A stretch of DNA of 64,000 nt from Jeotgalibaca dankookensis (lineage in GTDB: Bacteria > Bacillota > Bacilli > Lactobacillales > Aerococcaceae): assembly GCF_002005405.1 (NCBI RefSeq), contig NZ_CP019728.1:1178001-1242000 (forward strand), read 5' to 3'. The notes under the pieces were generated by a model, which made no database searches, was not told the DNA's origin, and was given only the letters and a program-made list of their open reading frames with translations. Position 1 is the first letter of the stretch, and every line of letters begins with the position of its first letter. A program made the translations under genes and the position numbers. This document shows positions 44,470-53,372 of the stretch, piece after piece.

Positions 44470-45381
44470 TTATCGATTAATAAGAACAAGCGCAATAATG
44501 GTTAATAAAATTGCGAGTTGATTTTTCCTAGTTATTTTCTCTTTAAAAATTAAAATGCCTCCAAGATTAATTAAGATAATACTTCCAGCACTATAAATTG
44601 GGAAGGCAACCGATGTTTTTACAGTCGCTAAGGATAGAATTAAGAAATATGATGAAAATAAATTTGGAATTCCAACTACAAAGCCTATTACTATATCTTT
44701 TTTCGTAATTTTTTCTTTTCGCTTTACTGTGTAAAATAAGCTAACTAGAAAGGCTACAAAAAAAGTCGCAAAAAGAAAAATGTCTTTGTAATCAGCTAGG
44801 GCATATTTTTGGTAAATTTTATTAGAAAATTCAGCCATCCCTCCCAAAATAAATAAGATGATAAGCGTTGGTTTAATATCTAGCTTTTCAAGTGACTGCG
44901 GTGACAGATTAACCAGCAGAATTGAAAGCAAGGATAGAGTGATTCCAATCCATTGAATAGCGGAAGGAAATTCTCTCCAGATAATAATTGAAAAAATCAT
45001 CGGAATAAGAATACCTAGTTTAGCTATAGTTCCTGACAGACCGACCCCATTCTCTTTGACACTTTTTTGGTAATAAAAAAAAGATGAAAAGAAAAAGAAT
45101 CCTGCAATACTCCCACTTATAAGTCCCCAAATAATACTGGCATAAGGTGATAAAATAGCAGTTTTACCAAGATACAGTTGAGTTAATTCTTTTATAAATG
45201 GGGTATTTTGTTCCACATCTACTAATAAATCTCTTGTGATTATCATAAACAAGCTAGTCACAAACGCCATAAAATAATTCGCGCTTGTAATCACATAACG
45301 ATTTGTAGGTATATTTTCTGTATATTTAAAAATAAGTGCGATGGATGCGCTACAAATAATTGCTAACAGTAGATAAGTCAT
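44470..45381 (-). CDS. EamA/DMT-superfamily transporter
   Basis: 303 residues with ten hydrophobic segments in two five-helix halves, ending in ILLTIIALVLINR. SGTIAKLGILIPMIFSIIIWRE and SVAFPIYSAGSIILINLGGI are the typical EamA repeat ends. Substrate unknown; the superfamily exports amino acids, nucleotides or drugs. No clear operon partner. Confidence 0.8.
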   Translation of the reverse strand: MTYLLLAIICSASIALIFKYTENIPTNRYVITSANYFMAFVTSLFMIITRDLLVDVEQNTPFIKELTQLYLGKTAILSPYASIIWGLISGSIAGFFFFSSFFYYQKSVKENGVGLSGTIAKLGILIPMIFSIIIWREFPSAIQWIGITLSLLSILLVNLSPQSLEKLDIKPTLIILFILGGMAEFSNKIYQKYALADYKDIFLFATFFVAFLVSLFYTVKRKEKITKKDIVIGFVVGIPNLFSSYFLILSLATVKTSVAFPIYSAGSIILINLGGILIFKEKITRKNQLAILLTIIALVLINR

Positions 45382-45457
45382 ATTTTCTCCCTTTTGATAT
45401 CTTTTGTCGATACCCTATTTTATTACACAAAGGAAATTAAAGCTTTAAATAATTGAA

Positions 45458-45492
45458 GAAACACTGCCTTCAAATTATGAGGGCAGTGTTTC
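45458..45492. terminator. Hairpin downstream of pepD
   Basis: GAAACACTGCC / GGCAGTGTTTC perfect stem with a 12-nt loop. The T tract is weak on either side. Confidence 0.6.
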
Positions 45493-45513
45493 TGTTAGAA
45501 TAGAGTGTTTGTC

Positions 45514-46983
45514 TTATAAATCTTCATTGTGTTCGACATTTGTTTTCTCAGTCAACTTTTTAAGCAGTGTCTTATTTAATTCTTTGTATTCTTTCATAGC
45601 GTATTTGGACATTTCTTGGGTTTCTTTGTTTAGATAGGAAGCGAGTTCCTTTGAATCCTTTTCAAGCATTTTGCTGGCTTCTTTATCTATTTTTTCTACT
45701 GATTTGTACATATAACCCCAGACTTTTTCTTGCACCGGCATCACTAATTCTGGTTTAAATTCGTTATAGTAAGGGTTCGTTAAGGCATTCGTTGTACGGT
45801 AATTCCAATATGCTGATGTTTGATCTGGTTCATCGGTTCCTTCTTGGTATTCTTTTGGTGTTTCAGTAATACCACTGTAGAAAGGAATATAATTGCTAGT
45901 TGACGCAACACCCATCGCAAGCCAGTGAATCCCACTTATTTCTTCTGGTACATCATTTCTAATTTGTAAAATATGTGATTCCATGGTGTTCGGCACACTG
46001 ATAGGACGAAAAGCATCAGATTTTTCTCCACCAAAGGTATCGTATTCCGTATCATTAAAATGTGAACCTAAAATATCTGCAATATCTCGAGCAGTTATGG
46101 GATTATCTGATTTTTGGAAGAGATCAAATGTTTCGTCATCTATTTTTATATCAGAATCCGTTAACATTTTTTGTCCAGATAAAATTCTTGGAATGTTATA
46201 TTGACTATCATCTGCTGTGTCGGCAAATATTTCTCTCATAGAAGCTTCTTCGAGGTTATCAGTCAAGTCATTATCAGTAATAAATTCTTGTAAACCTTTA
46301 GAATAGAGGTAGTTTTCTGAATCATCCCAGTCAATTTCTTGAATGGTAATCGTATTTGCAACAACCGCATAACTATCATCTGGAATTCGAGCGGCTACCC
46401 AATGATGGCCAGAAAGTGTCTCCATATACCACACTTCTTCATTATCAGAAAAAGCAATCCCGTTAGCTTCAGCAGCACCTTTTTCTTCAACAATTTCTCC
46501 TAATCTTTCGACGCCGCCTTTAGCAGATTCAATATAAGGTAATACGACTGTCAGCATGGCATCTTCTGCAATCCCGTCTTCTACTAAGGGATCAATTTCT
46601 AAAATACTTTCTTTAATCGTTGTTGATTCCGTCGCGCTCATGGCAACTTGTTTACTATTAATTCCAGCTTCTTCATATAGACCCTCTGAAACATCCCATT
46701 CTGGAGTAGCAGTGTATTTCAACTGCTCCTTTGGTAGTTCTAGAGAAAAACCATTTCCTTTCGACTCAAATTTTTTTTCATTTTTATTTGCTTCTCTGAC
46801 GTAGAAATGTTTGGACCAAGCCGTTCCCATATCTTCATTCCTGGCAATCATCGTTGAACCATCTTCTGAAGCATCTTTCCCTACTAATACAGACGTACAC
46901 GCTTCAACAAAGCCAATATTCGTTACCCATAGCATCCCAGTTACTGCAAAAATACTCGCACCTTTAATCAATTTCTTATTCAC
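45514..46983 (-). CDS. pepD: Secreted C69-family dipeptidase (PepD-like)
   Basis: Ntn-hydrolase fold dipeptidase of family C69. A signal peptide (KKLIKGASIFAVTGMLWVTNIGFVEA) ends exactly before Cys in CTSVLVGKDASEDG, the expected N-terminal nucleophile, so export would expose the active residue. STMIARNEDMGTAW and the NGIAFSDNEEVWYMET, GHHWVAARIPDDSYAVVAN core are family hallmarks. The C-terminus (SVEKIDKEASKMLEKDSKEL...) is a charged coiled coil of about 60 residues. GTG 46983, with AAGGAGGAG 6 nt upstream, is the start, giving about 489 residues; the frame is open 45 codons further but that part is not family-like. It probably acts on peptides outside the membrane. Confidence 0.9.
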   Translation of the reverse strand: MNKKLIKGASIFAVTGMLWVTNIGFVEACTSVLVGKDASEDGSTMIARNEDMGTAWSKHFYVREANKNEKKFESKGNGFSLELPKEQLKYTATPEWDVSEGLYEEAGINSKQVAMSATESTTIKESILEIDPLVEDGIAEDAMLTVVLPYIESAKGGVERLGEIVEEKGAAEANGIAFSDNEEVWYMETLSGHHWVAARIPDDSYAVVANTITIQEIDWDDSENYLYSKGLQEFITDNDLTDNLEEASMREIFADTADDSQYNIPRILSGQKMLTDSDIKIDDETFDLFQKSDNPITARDIADILGSHFNDTEYDTFGGEKSDAFRPISVPNTMESHILQIRNDVPEEISGIHWLAMGVASTSNYIPFYSGITETPKEYQEGTDEPDQTSAYWNYRTTNALTNPYYNEFKPELVMPVQEKVWGYMYKSVEKIDKEASKMLEKDSKELASYLNKETQEMSKYAMKEYKELNKTLLKKLTEKTNVEHNEDL

Positions 46984-47285
46984 TATATTCTCCTCCTTAT
47001 AATCAATCCTTTTCCTTCTGCACCAATACAATAGAGATATCTCTTTACTTAGCTTAAAGAAGTCTTTTTGGATGGGATCAACAGGTAACTTACTCGAACT
47101 CCTCTTAGCTTTGCACACTTATGATAGCACTTACATTATTGTTTGCATACTCTTTTTAGAGATTTTTCATCTGTTTCTAACTATTACAGGAAATATAACT
47201 GTTTGGATTGGTACCTTGGGGCTACTGAGTAAGTCTTTTTTCTTTACCTATTGAAATTTCAAATATTTTTTATTGGTCCGCGCTA
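46984..47285. other. Intergenic region upstream of pepD
   Basis: Holds the pepD promoter region. The stretch 46990-47118 is open on the minus strand in frame with pepD, but it lies upstream of the ribosome binding site and shows no recognisable protein. Nothing else seen. Confidence 0.4.
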
Positions 47286-47516
47286 AGGGTAGCTTATACA
47301 ACAGCATTTACTTCCACACTTCTCTAATCTTTCCACAACACTTTTGGTACATTCTCTAACTTATTGTTAATACCGTTATGCTTATCATGACCTGCCTGCT
47401 ATTAATACGCGATTATTCTTACATCTCTGCCAGTATATCCTATTCTAATTTGGCTATGTTTCAAATGTTTCCTTGGTAATTCCAGAGGAAAGCTGTTTCC
47501 TTTTGATTAAAACTTG
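47286..47516 (-). pseudogene. Degenerate fragment of a second pepD-like C69 dipeptidase
   Basis: Reverse-strand reading near 47465-47515 gives KGNSFPLELPRKHLKHS, which aligns with KGNGFSLELPKEQLKYT of the intact pepD next door. Further along, ATTAATAGCAGGCAGG matches the INSKQ codons, and GTGGAAAGATTAG matches the VERLG region. About 95 bp are missing compared with the intact gene, and there are several stops and shifts. No start, no continuous frame. Most likely the remnant of a tandem paralogue. Confidence 0.7.
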
Positions 47517-47688
47517 CACTACTATTTTGACAATTCTAATGAAATACGTCTCAAAGAATAGAATGTTAATTCAAAGGCCCTTTTTTTATAATCATATTCA
47601 AGGTATAATCTTTTTTTAAAGTTTATGTCTTTGTTTTTCGTAAATTCACTACTGATATTATATATGAAAAAAGAAAGAGGCTATTACC
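47517..47688. other. Leader region of the glycosyltransferase operon
   Basis: AT-rich, with TATAAT-like boxes at 47587-47592 and 47604-47609. No hairpin terminator or ORF seen. Probably carries the promoter for the three genes that follow. Confidence 0.4.
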
Positions 47689-48729
47689 GTGAGTTTAAAT
47701 TTTATAATTGTTATTCCCGCACTTAATCCGGATGAGAAATTAATCCAGTTATTAACGTCTATTCGAAGTACAGTAAATGAAATTCCTATTATCATTATTA
47801 ATGATGGCAGTTCAAATGAATATCTCAGAATATTTGAACAAGCAAAGCAATATGATTGTATTGTAAAAAATCACAAAACAAACAAAGGAAAAGGTGTAGC
47901 AATTAAAACTGCAATTAAGTATATACAAAAAAAGTTTCCTTCCATTGACTCACTAATAACGGTCGATTCCGACGGCCAACACACCGTACTAGACATCGTT
48001 GGTTGTATGGAAACAGCACGTAAAAATCCTGAGGCTCTCGTTCTTGGAACACGCACATTTGGTCGAAATATCCCTCTTAGAAGTAAATTTGGTAACATAG
48101 TTACGAGGAATATTTTGAAAATGACTACCGGCATAGCATTGGAAGATACTCAAACTGGTCTTAGAATTATTCCAAGAACCTTTTTTGATGACTTACTGTT
48201 ACTAGAGGGTGACCGTTATGAATTTGAAACGAATATGTTAATAGCAACTAGAGAAAGCGAAGTCCCCGTTGTTTCACATCCGATTAGTACTATCTATATA
48301 AATGGAAATAAATCATCACATTTTAAGGTCTTTTCTGATTCCGTTCGGATATATAGTGTTTTCTTTAAGTATATTATCTCTTCTATACTAGCCTTTATTA
48401 TCGATATTTCTGTTTATGCTATCTTGGTGCGTATTCTATTTCCTATAGGCTTTTTTGCAATTTACCTCTCTTCTTTTTTTGCTAGAGTTATATCTGCTCT
48501 TTTTAACTATACGCTAAATAAACGCTTTGTTTTCAGGAATAATTCTCATCTGAGTATGTTTAAATATTTTTCTTTAGCAATTATGCAAATTATACTATCT
48601 AGCTTTTTTATTCATTTCTTATCATTCTTATTTTCAACTCAGGCTACTGTCTTATTAAAAATAATAATTGACAGTATGCTATTTTTAGTAAGTTATTTTA
48701 TTCAAAAAAAAATAATTTTTAAGGGGTAG
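47689..48729 (+). CDS. GT2 glycosyltransferase fused to a GtrA-like membrane domain
   Basis: 346 residues in two parts. Residues 1-220 are a family 2 glycosyltransferase of the dolichyl-phosphate mannose synthase type (VIPALNPDEKLIQLL, IIINDGSS, NKGKGVAIKTA, DSDGQHTV with the metal-binding Asp, and EDTQTGLRI). Residues 225-345 have four membrane segments matching GtrA (ISSILAFIIDISVYAI, NYTLNKRFVF). Such fusions make or move a polyprenyl-phosphate-linked sugar. GTG start with AAAGAGG about 9 nt upstream. First of three AT-rich genes with 4-bp and negative spacings. Confidence 0.87.
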   Translation: MSLNFIIVIPALNPDEKLIQLLTSIRSTVNEIPIIIINDGSSNEYLRIFEQAKQYDCIVKNHKTNKGKGVAIKTAIKYIQKKFPSIDSLITVDSDGQHTVLDIVGCMETARKNPEALVLGTRTFGRNIPLRSKFGNIVTRNILKMTTGIALEDTQTGLRIIPRTFFDDLLLLEGDRYEFETNMLIATRESEVPVVSHPISTIYINGNKSSHFKVFSDSVRIYSVFFKYIISSILAFIIDISVYAILVRILFPIGFFAIYLSSFFARVISALFNYTLNKRFVFRNNSHLSMFKYFSLAIMQIILSSFFIHFLSFLFSTQATVLLKIIIDSMLFLVSYFIQKKIIFKG

Positions 48730-48733
48730 AATT

Positions 48734-50947
48734 ATGAGTTTATTAAGAAGAACACTCTATGGACTAACTATCTTGTCACTTATTCTTTATCTCTTATGGC
48801 GCATTCTTTATACACTGCCACTTGAAGATTCATGGTATGCCATCCTATTTGGGATTTTTTTAATAGGGAGTGAAATAACATCTAGTTTTACAGCTGCCAT
48901 ACTTATTTGGAGTAAACATAAAGAAGAGCCACTTGTTAAACCAGAAATAAGCGATTACCAATACCCTCATATTGATGTGTTAATCGTGACACATAATGAG
49001 GATATTGATATCTTATATAAAACTCTTAACGCCTGTAAAAATATGATTTATCCAGACTTGAGTAAAGTTCATATATATTTAGCAGACGATACGAACAGGG
49101 AGGAAGTAAAGAAATTAGCTCAAAAGTTTAGTGTTGAACACATAGGTATGGAATATAATAAACATGCAAAATCTGGAAATATTAACAATGCCTTATCAAA
49201 GATACATTCACCATTAATAGCTACCTTTGATGCTGATATGATTCCTTATTCTAATTTTTTAATAGAAACTGTTCCTTATTTTGTAAAACAGAAAGGATAT
49301 AAAAAAAAATTAGGGTTTGTACAAACACCTCAAAGTTTTTATAACCCTGATCTCTTTCAATTTAACTTTTTTTCTGAGAAAAGCATCCCTAATGAACAAG
49401 ATTTTTTTTCTAGAGAAGTCAATGTACTTAACAATGCCCATGAAGCGGCTGTATACACTGGTTCAAACACTGTTCTTCTGAGAGAAGCAATTGATAAAGT
49501 TGGTGGTTTCCCCACGGATACAATCACTGAAGACTTTGAATTAGGTGCCCTTATAAATTCACAAGGGTATAGAAGTATCTCTACTTTAGAACCTATGGCG
49601 TCTGGTTTAACACCCATGGATATCCCAAGTATGTTTAAACAGAGAATTAGATGGGCACGCGGCGTTATTAGAAGTGTGCATAATCTTAAAATTTTTACAA
49701 ACAAAAATTTTTCATTACCCCAAAAAATGGTGTTCTTAAATAGTTACCTTTATTGGTGGTCCTTTCTTCGCCGTATTATTTATATAATGGCTCCAATCAT
49801 GTTTACAGTTTTCAATACACGAGTGGTGGTAGCTGATATTTGGCAACTTTTTATTTTCTGGCTTCCAGGTTATATTCTCTTGCATTTAACAATGAAATTT
49901 ACCGCAAGTGATATTCGTACTCAAAGCTGGGGTGAAATTCAGGAAACAATTTTTGCTCCGTACTTAATTGTTCCTGTTTTTTTAGAAACAATTGGTTTAA
50001 GTGAAAAGCAATTTAAAGTTACTAACAAAACTACACTTGATTCCTCTGGAAATATTTTACTGATGCTCCCCTATTTAACTCTATTACTATTAAGTATTTT
50101 GGGATTTATAAAATTTAATTATAATAAATTTGGTTCAGAAATTTTATATGGTAGTATTGTCTCTTTTTGGTTACTCGTACACATATTCAATTTAGTTTTT
50201 TCAGTATTATTTTTCTTGGGTCGCCCTATTTATCGTAAACATGAGCGATTTGATAGATATTTTCCAATACAATTTAATCATAATAATGGCCCTTGGATTA
50301 AATCTAATACTATTAACCTTTCCGAAAGTGGTTTGTCCTTTCATTCTTCTACAAAACTATGTTTTTCTAAAAACTACTCAATAAATATTTGTATTCAGAA
50401 TAATGAAAAACAGTTACCAATGAAGGGGGTTATTATTCGGGAGGTAGAAAACGAGACCGGGTGGATTTATGGTGTACAGCTTGATTCTTTTGGTGATAGC
50501 GAGATATACAATAATTTTTTAAATATTGTATATGATGGTTATAATAATAGTCTTGCTAGACAAAGAGATCCGTGGATTACTCCTCTAGATCACTTAGTAA
50601 ATACGCTGAAAATGCATATTTCATATTTAATTATACGTATCTCACCAGAAAAAAATAAAAAAAGTATTATAGATTCAGATGGGAAAATTATTATAAACGG
50701 ATTTCAAGGAAAAATAATATCCGCCAATTACGATAAAATAATTATTCAATTTAATGACTACTCTGGTTCATTTGATGATTTATTTAAAATCGAATTACCT
50801 GAATATCAACTACAATTAAAGAGAGTAGCTATTGATAATGATTTACATGTTTTCGATATTATTAATAAAGAAAATATAAAGGAAAATCTTGATTTATTAC
50901 TAACTCATTTATCTAAAGGAGGAAACAGAATAAATGACTTTAATTAG
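48734..50947 (+). CDS. Cellulose-synthase-like GT2 glycosyltransferase with C-terminal PilZ domain
   Basis: 737-residue processive membrane glycosyltransferase. Two N-terminal membrane helices are followed by a cytoplasmic GT2 domain with VLIVTHNEDID, the DxD-type TFDADMIPY, TEDFELG and QRIRWARG (QxxRW), then further membrane helices to about residue 490. A PilZ domain (about 495-595) keeps both c-di-GMP-binding signatures, RKHER (RxxxR) near residue 501 and NLSESG (NxSxxG) near 528. About 140 further residues are unassigned. BcsA has the same order of parts. It should polymerise a sugar and push it out when c-di-GMP is bound; the sugar is unknown. No BcsB, BcsZ, GGDEF or EAL gene lies in the window. 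Confidence 0.88.
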   Translation: MSLLRRTLYGLTILSLILYLLWRILYTLPLEDSWYAILFGIFLIGSEITSSFTAAILIWSKHKEEPLVKPEISDYQYPHIDVLIVTHNEDIDILYKTLNACKNMIYPDLSKVHIYLADDTNREEVKKLAQKFSVEHIGMEYNKHAKSGNINNALSKIHSPLIATFDADMIPYSNFLIETVPYFVKQKGYKKKLGFVQTPQSFYNPDLFQFNFFSEKSIPNEQDFFSREVNVLNNAHEAAVYTGSNTVLLREAIDKVGGFPTDTITEDFELGALINSQGYRSISTLEPMASGLTPMDIPSMFKQRIRWARGVIRSVHNLKIFTNKNFSLPQKMVFLNSYLYWWSFLRRIIYIMAPIMFTVFNTRVVVADIWQLFIFWLPGYILLHLTMKFTASDIRTQSWGEIQETIFAPYLIVPVFLETIGLSEKQFKVTNKTTLDSSGNILLMLPYLTLLLLSILGFIKFNYNKFGSEILYGSIVSFWLLVHIFNLVFSVLFFLGRPIYRKHERFDRYFPIQFNHNNGPWIKSNTINLSESGLSFHSSTKLCFSKNYSINICIQNNEKQLPMKGVIIREVENETGWIYGVQLDSFGDSEIYNNFLNIVYDGYNNSLARQRDPWITPLDHLVNTLKMHISYLIIRISPEKNKKSIIDSDGKIIINGFQGKIISANYDKIIIQFNDYSGSFDDLFKIELPEYQLQLKRVAIDNDLHVFDIINKENIKENLDLLLTHLSKGGNRINDFN

Positions 50948-52754
50948 AATTCTCATTCTTATTTTCTCATTATATGGTGGAAAGCAATTTTTTGTTCGTA
51001 GAATGAAAATTCCTAACGAGTTAGGTTGGATTACTACCATTTGTTCAATTGTTTTACTTTTATATATAGCTGGATTTCTTAACTTATTGCTACCCGCTAC
51101 TTTTTTAATTTTTATTGCATGTTCTTTTTATTGGGTGTATATACTCTTCATGAAGTTACGAAGTAAAGAACGTAGTATTCCTCATTTTTCTATGTGGAAT
51201 GTGTGGTTTACTATCTATACAGCTCTTATTGGAAGTATATTAATGTTTACACAACTTGAACATTATGATAATTTCTCCCATTGGGCCCTGATTGTGAAAT
51301 TTTTATTTACTGAGGGGCATCTTCCAACAAATGTCGACTCCATTATTAGTTATACATCTTACCCGATGGGCAGCTCATTATTTATTTATTACTCAACAGT
51401 TATAGCTGGATTCAGAGATAATGTCATGCTCGTGTCCCAGTTTATATTCATTGCATCTGCTCTATTTTCACTGGGCGTTTTTATTAGAGATAAAACAAGA
51501 GTTTTGACTATTTCTATCATGTTTTTTACTATAACATTATTTAATTATTTTAATACCTCGATTCGTTTAAATAATCTTTTAGTAGACTACTTGTTACCTG
51601 CTCTTGCACTATCTGGTATTGCTGCAGTTTATTCATGCAGAAAAAATATTAAACTTATGAGTTTTCTATTTTTCATCATCACAGCTGTTTTAAATCTTGT
51701 AAAATCAAGTGGTATATTTTTCAGCATAGTCATATTGTTCTATTTTATTTATAAGTTAATTCCACTAGTAATAGAAGAGAAATCAAAAACAAAGTCTTTA
51801 CTGGTTGCTTTAATTGCTATTGTCAGTTCTTTTTCCCCAATAATGTATTGGTCTTATTATGTTAAAAATCATTTCGAGGTTACAAAACATGAAGTGAGTC
51901 TGACTAGCTATCAATCGTTATTCAAAGCTAAAGATTCTAATGTTACAAAAGATATTTTTAATAAGCAGTTTGATTATTTAACAGATATATATAATACAAA
52001 TACACAGGGTATACTCTTATTTTTAATTATTCTACTTGGCGGCTATTTAATCATACGAATAGGAATAGGTAGAAAAAACTCTTTATTAAAAGTTTTAATA
52101 ATTGGTATCTTTATTATTTTTTCATATTATCTTGGTATTTATTGTATGTTTTTATTCTCAATGCCTATCGATGAAGCCATTAGATTAGCAGGTATTGAGC
52201 GGTATGCTTCGAGTATCGTTATTTTTTCCTTAGGGCTTGCTTTTTCTGCCATAGCATTAGAAGTTGATTATTCACTCTATGAAAAAAACATTGCATTGCG
52301 AAACTACAAAAGCTATAAATCACTTCTCACAAAAAAAATATATCAGTATAGTACTATTATATTATCTTTTATATCTATCCTTTTATTATTATCAGAAGTA
52401 AATGGCATAAAGTATCATAATACACAATTTTATAAAAGTGTTCCCGGTCAGTTTCAAAAAGTGGTAAGTCAGCAATTTAATATAAATCAAGATCGCATTT
52501 TAGTAGTAACAACGGACAAAGAAAATTTAAATAGTTACTATACTAATTTTTTCTCTAAATATTATTTGTATTCTACAAACGTCACGCCAAAAGATGATTT
52601 TATGATGGATAGCCAATCCTTTAGGACTTTTATAGAATCTTTTGATTCGATTATTATTTTGGAAGATCATTGGACGTTTAAGGAACTCATGGAACAATTA
52701 ACAGGAGACGTACCAAAGATAGGGAGTTATGCTGTTAAAGATTTATTAGATTAA
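50934..52754 (+). CDS. Polytopic membrane protein, probable GT-C-type glycosyltransferase
   Basis: 606 residues with about 12 hydrophobic segments and a soluble C-terminal tail of about 110 residues (VPGQFQKVVSQQFNINQ onward). The first large loop contains HYDNFSHWALIVKFLFTEGHLP, where acidic and His residues after the first helices recall the catalytic loop of GT-C enzymes that use lipid-linked sugars. No family recognised with certainty. It overlaps the preceding gene by 14 bp with AAAGGAGG upstream, so it is tightly linked to the two glycosyltransferases. A strong terminator follows. Confidence 0.65.
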   Translation: MTLIRILILIFSLYGGKQFFVRRMKIPNELGWITTICSIVLLLYIAGFLNLLLPATFLIFIACSFYWVYILFMKLRSKERSIPHFSMWNVWFTIYTALIGSILMFTQLEHYDNFSHWALIVKFLFTEGHLPTNVDSIISYTSYPMGSSLFIYYSTVIAGFRDNVMLVSQFIFIASALFSLGVFIRDKTRVLTISIMFFTITLFNYFNTSIRLNNLLVDYLLPALALSGIAAVYSCRKNIKLMSFLFFIITAVLNLVKSSGIFFSIVILFYFIYKLIPLVIEEKSKTKSLLVALIAIVSSFSPIMYWSYYVKNHFEVTKHEVSLTSYQSLFKAKDSNVTKDIFNKQFDYLTDIYNTNTQGILLFLIILLGGYLIIRIGIGRKNSLLKVLIIGIFIIFSYYLGIYCMFLFSMPIDEAIRLAGIERYASSIVIFSLGLAFSAIALEVDYSLYEKNIALRNYKSYKSLLTKKIYQYSTIILSFISILLLLSEVNGIKYHNTQFYKSVPGQFQKVVSQQFNINQDRILVVTTDKENLNSYYTNFFSKYYLYSTNVTPKDDFMMDSQSFRTFIESFDSIIILEDHWTFKELMEQLTGDVPKIGSYAVKDLLD

Positions 52755-52808
52755 GTTTTTATACCAAGAACCTTTGTTGTAAAAATTGAATAATCTCGTT
52801 AGTAAATT

Positions 52809-52854
52809 AAAAAACACTCCACTTAAAATAATTATTTTAAGTGGAGTGTTTTTT
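52809..52854. terminator. Strong terminator ending the glycosyltransferase locus
   Basis: AAAAAACACTCCACTTAAAA pairs perfectly with TTTTAAGTGGAGTGTTTTTT across a short AT loop. Confidence 0.93.
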
Positions 52855-52860
52855 AATTTA

Positions 52861-53100
52861 TGAATTTGAACCAAACAAAGTAGTTCTCTCTGCTTTACTA
52901 AAAAGTACTCTAAGTAACAATCGGTATGTCAAGAATTTTCGTAGGAAATTATTTCGCTTGGTTATAAACATATATACAATAGCTTAATCCATATGTTTGA
53001 ACTTCCTTACTTCCGATGACTCATGTTTTCATAACAAGTCTTTAAATTTTTTATTAGTTTTCACTATGAAAATATTCCAATCCGGCATAGGTGCGAAGTA
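52861..53100. other. Intergenic DNA between glycosyltransferase locus and repeat copy
   Basis: AT-rich with no convincing ORF or RNA structure on either strand. Confidence 0.4.
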
Positions 53101-53219
53101 ATCGTTTGATCAGAGGTGTTCTGAATGGAATGAGCTGCATTTTCCATAGAAAATTTGAGGTGTGCTGGGGTTAGCGTTCCAATGGGGATTTCTTTAATAT
53201 CTACCAGTCCACATATTAC
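53101..53219 (-). repeat. Truncated copy of the gene segment at 62202-62320
   Basis: 119 bp that align without gaps to 62202-62320 with about six differences by hand. The minus strand reads VICGLVDIKEIPIGTLTPAH...HSIQNTSDQTI, the middle of the gene at 62084-62394. The matching ends on both sides, so this is a gene fragment next to the IS1380 left end. Just beyond it (53220-53290) a short minus-strand tail TVLEQRLESILEKL and stop may be the cut end of another gene. Confidence 0.85.
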
Positions 53220-53313
53220 CCTGAATAATTCATAGTTTTTCTAAAATGCTCTCTAAGCGTTGTTCCAACACTGTTTTTTGTTTAGTTATCCGACACCCTT
53301 TGGGTGTACAAAA

Positions 53314-53368
53314 AGAACCCCAATCTGCTATGGTTAAAGCGACTAAACTAAACCATGAAAGGGGTTCT
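53314..53368 (+). promoter_or_regulatory. Nested inverted repeat sequestering the IS1380 transposase ribosome binding site
   Basis: AGAACCCC (53314-53321) pairs with GGGGTTCT (53361-53368), which includes the G-rich ribosome binding site. Inside it ATGGTT (53330-53335) pairs with AACCAT (53351-53356). Start codon at 53373. Confidence 0.6.
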
Positions 53369-53372
53369 CTCA

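Noticed and set aside
46984-47118. 45-codon N-terminal extension of pepD
   Set aside because: Lies upstream of a strong AAGGAGGAG site and GTG, and would place the signal peptide internally.
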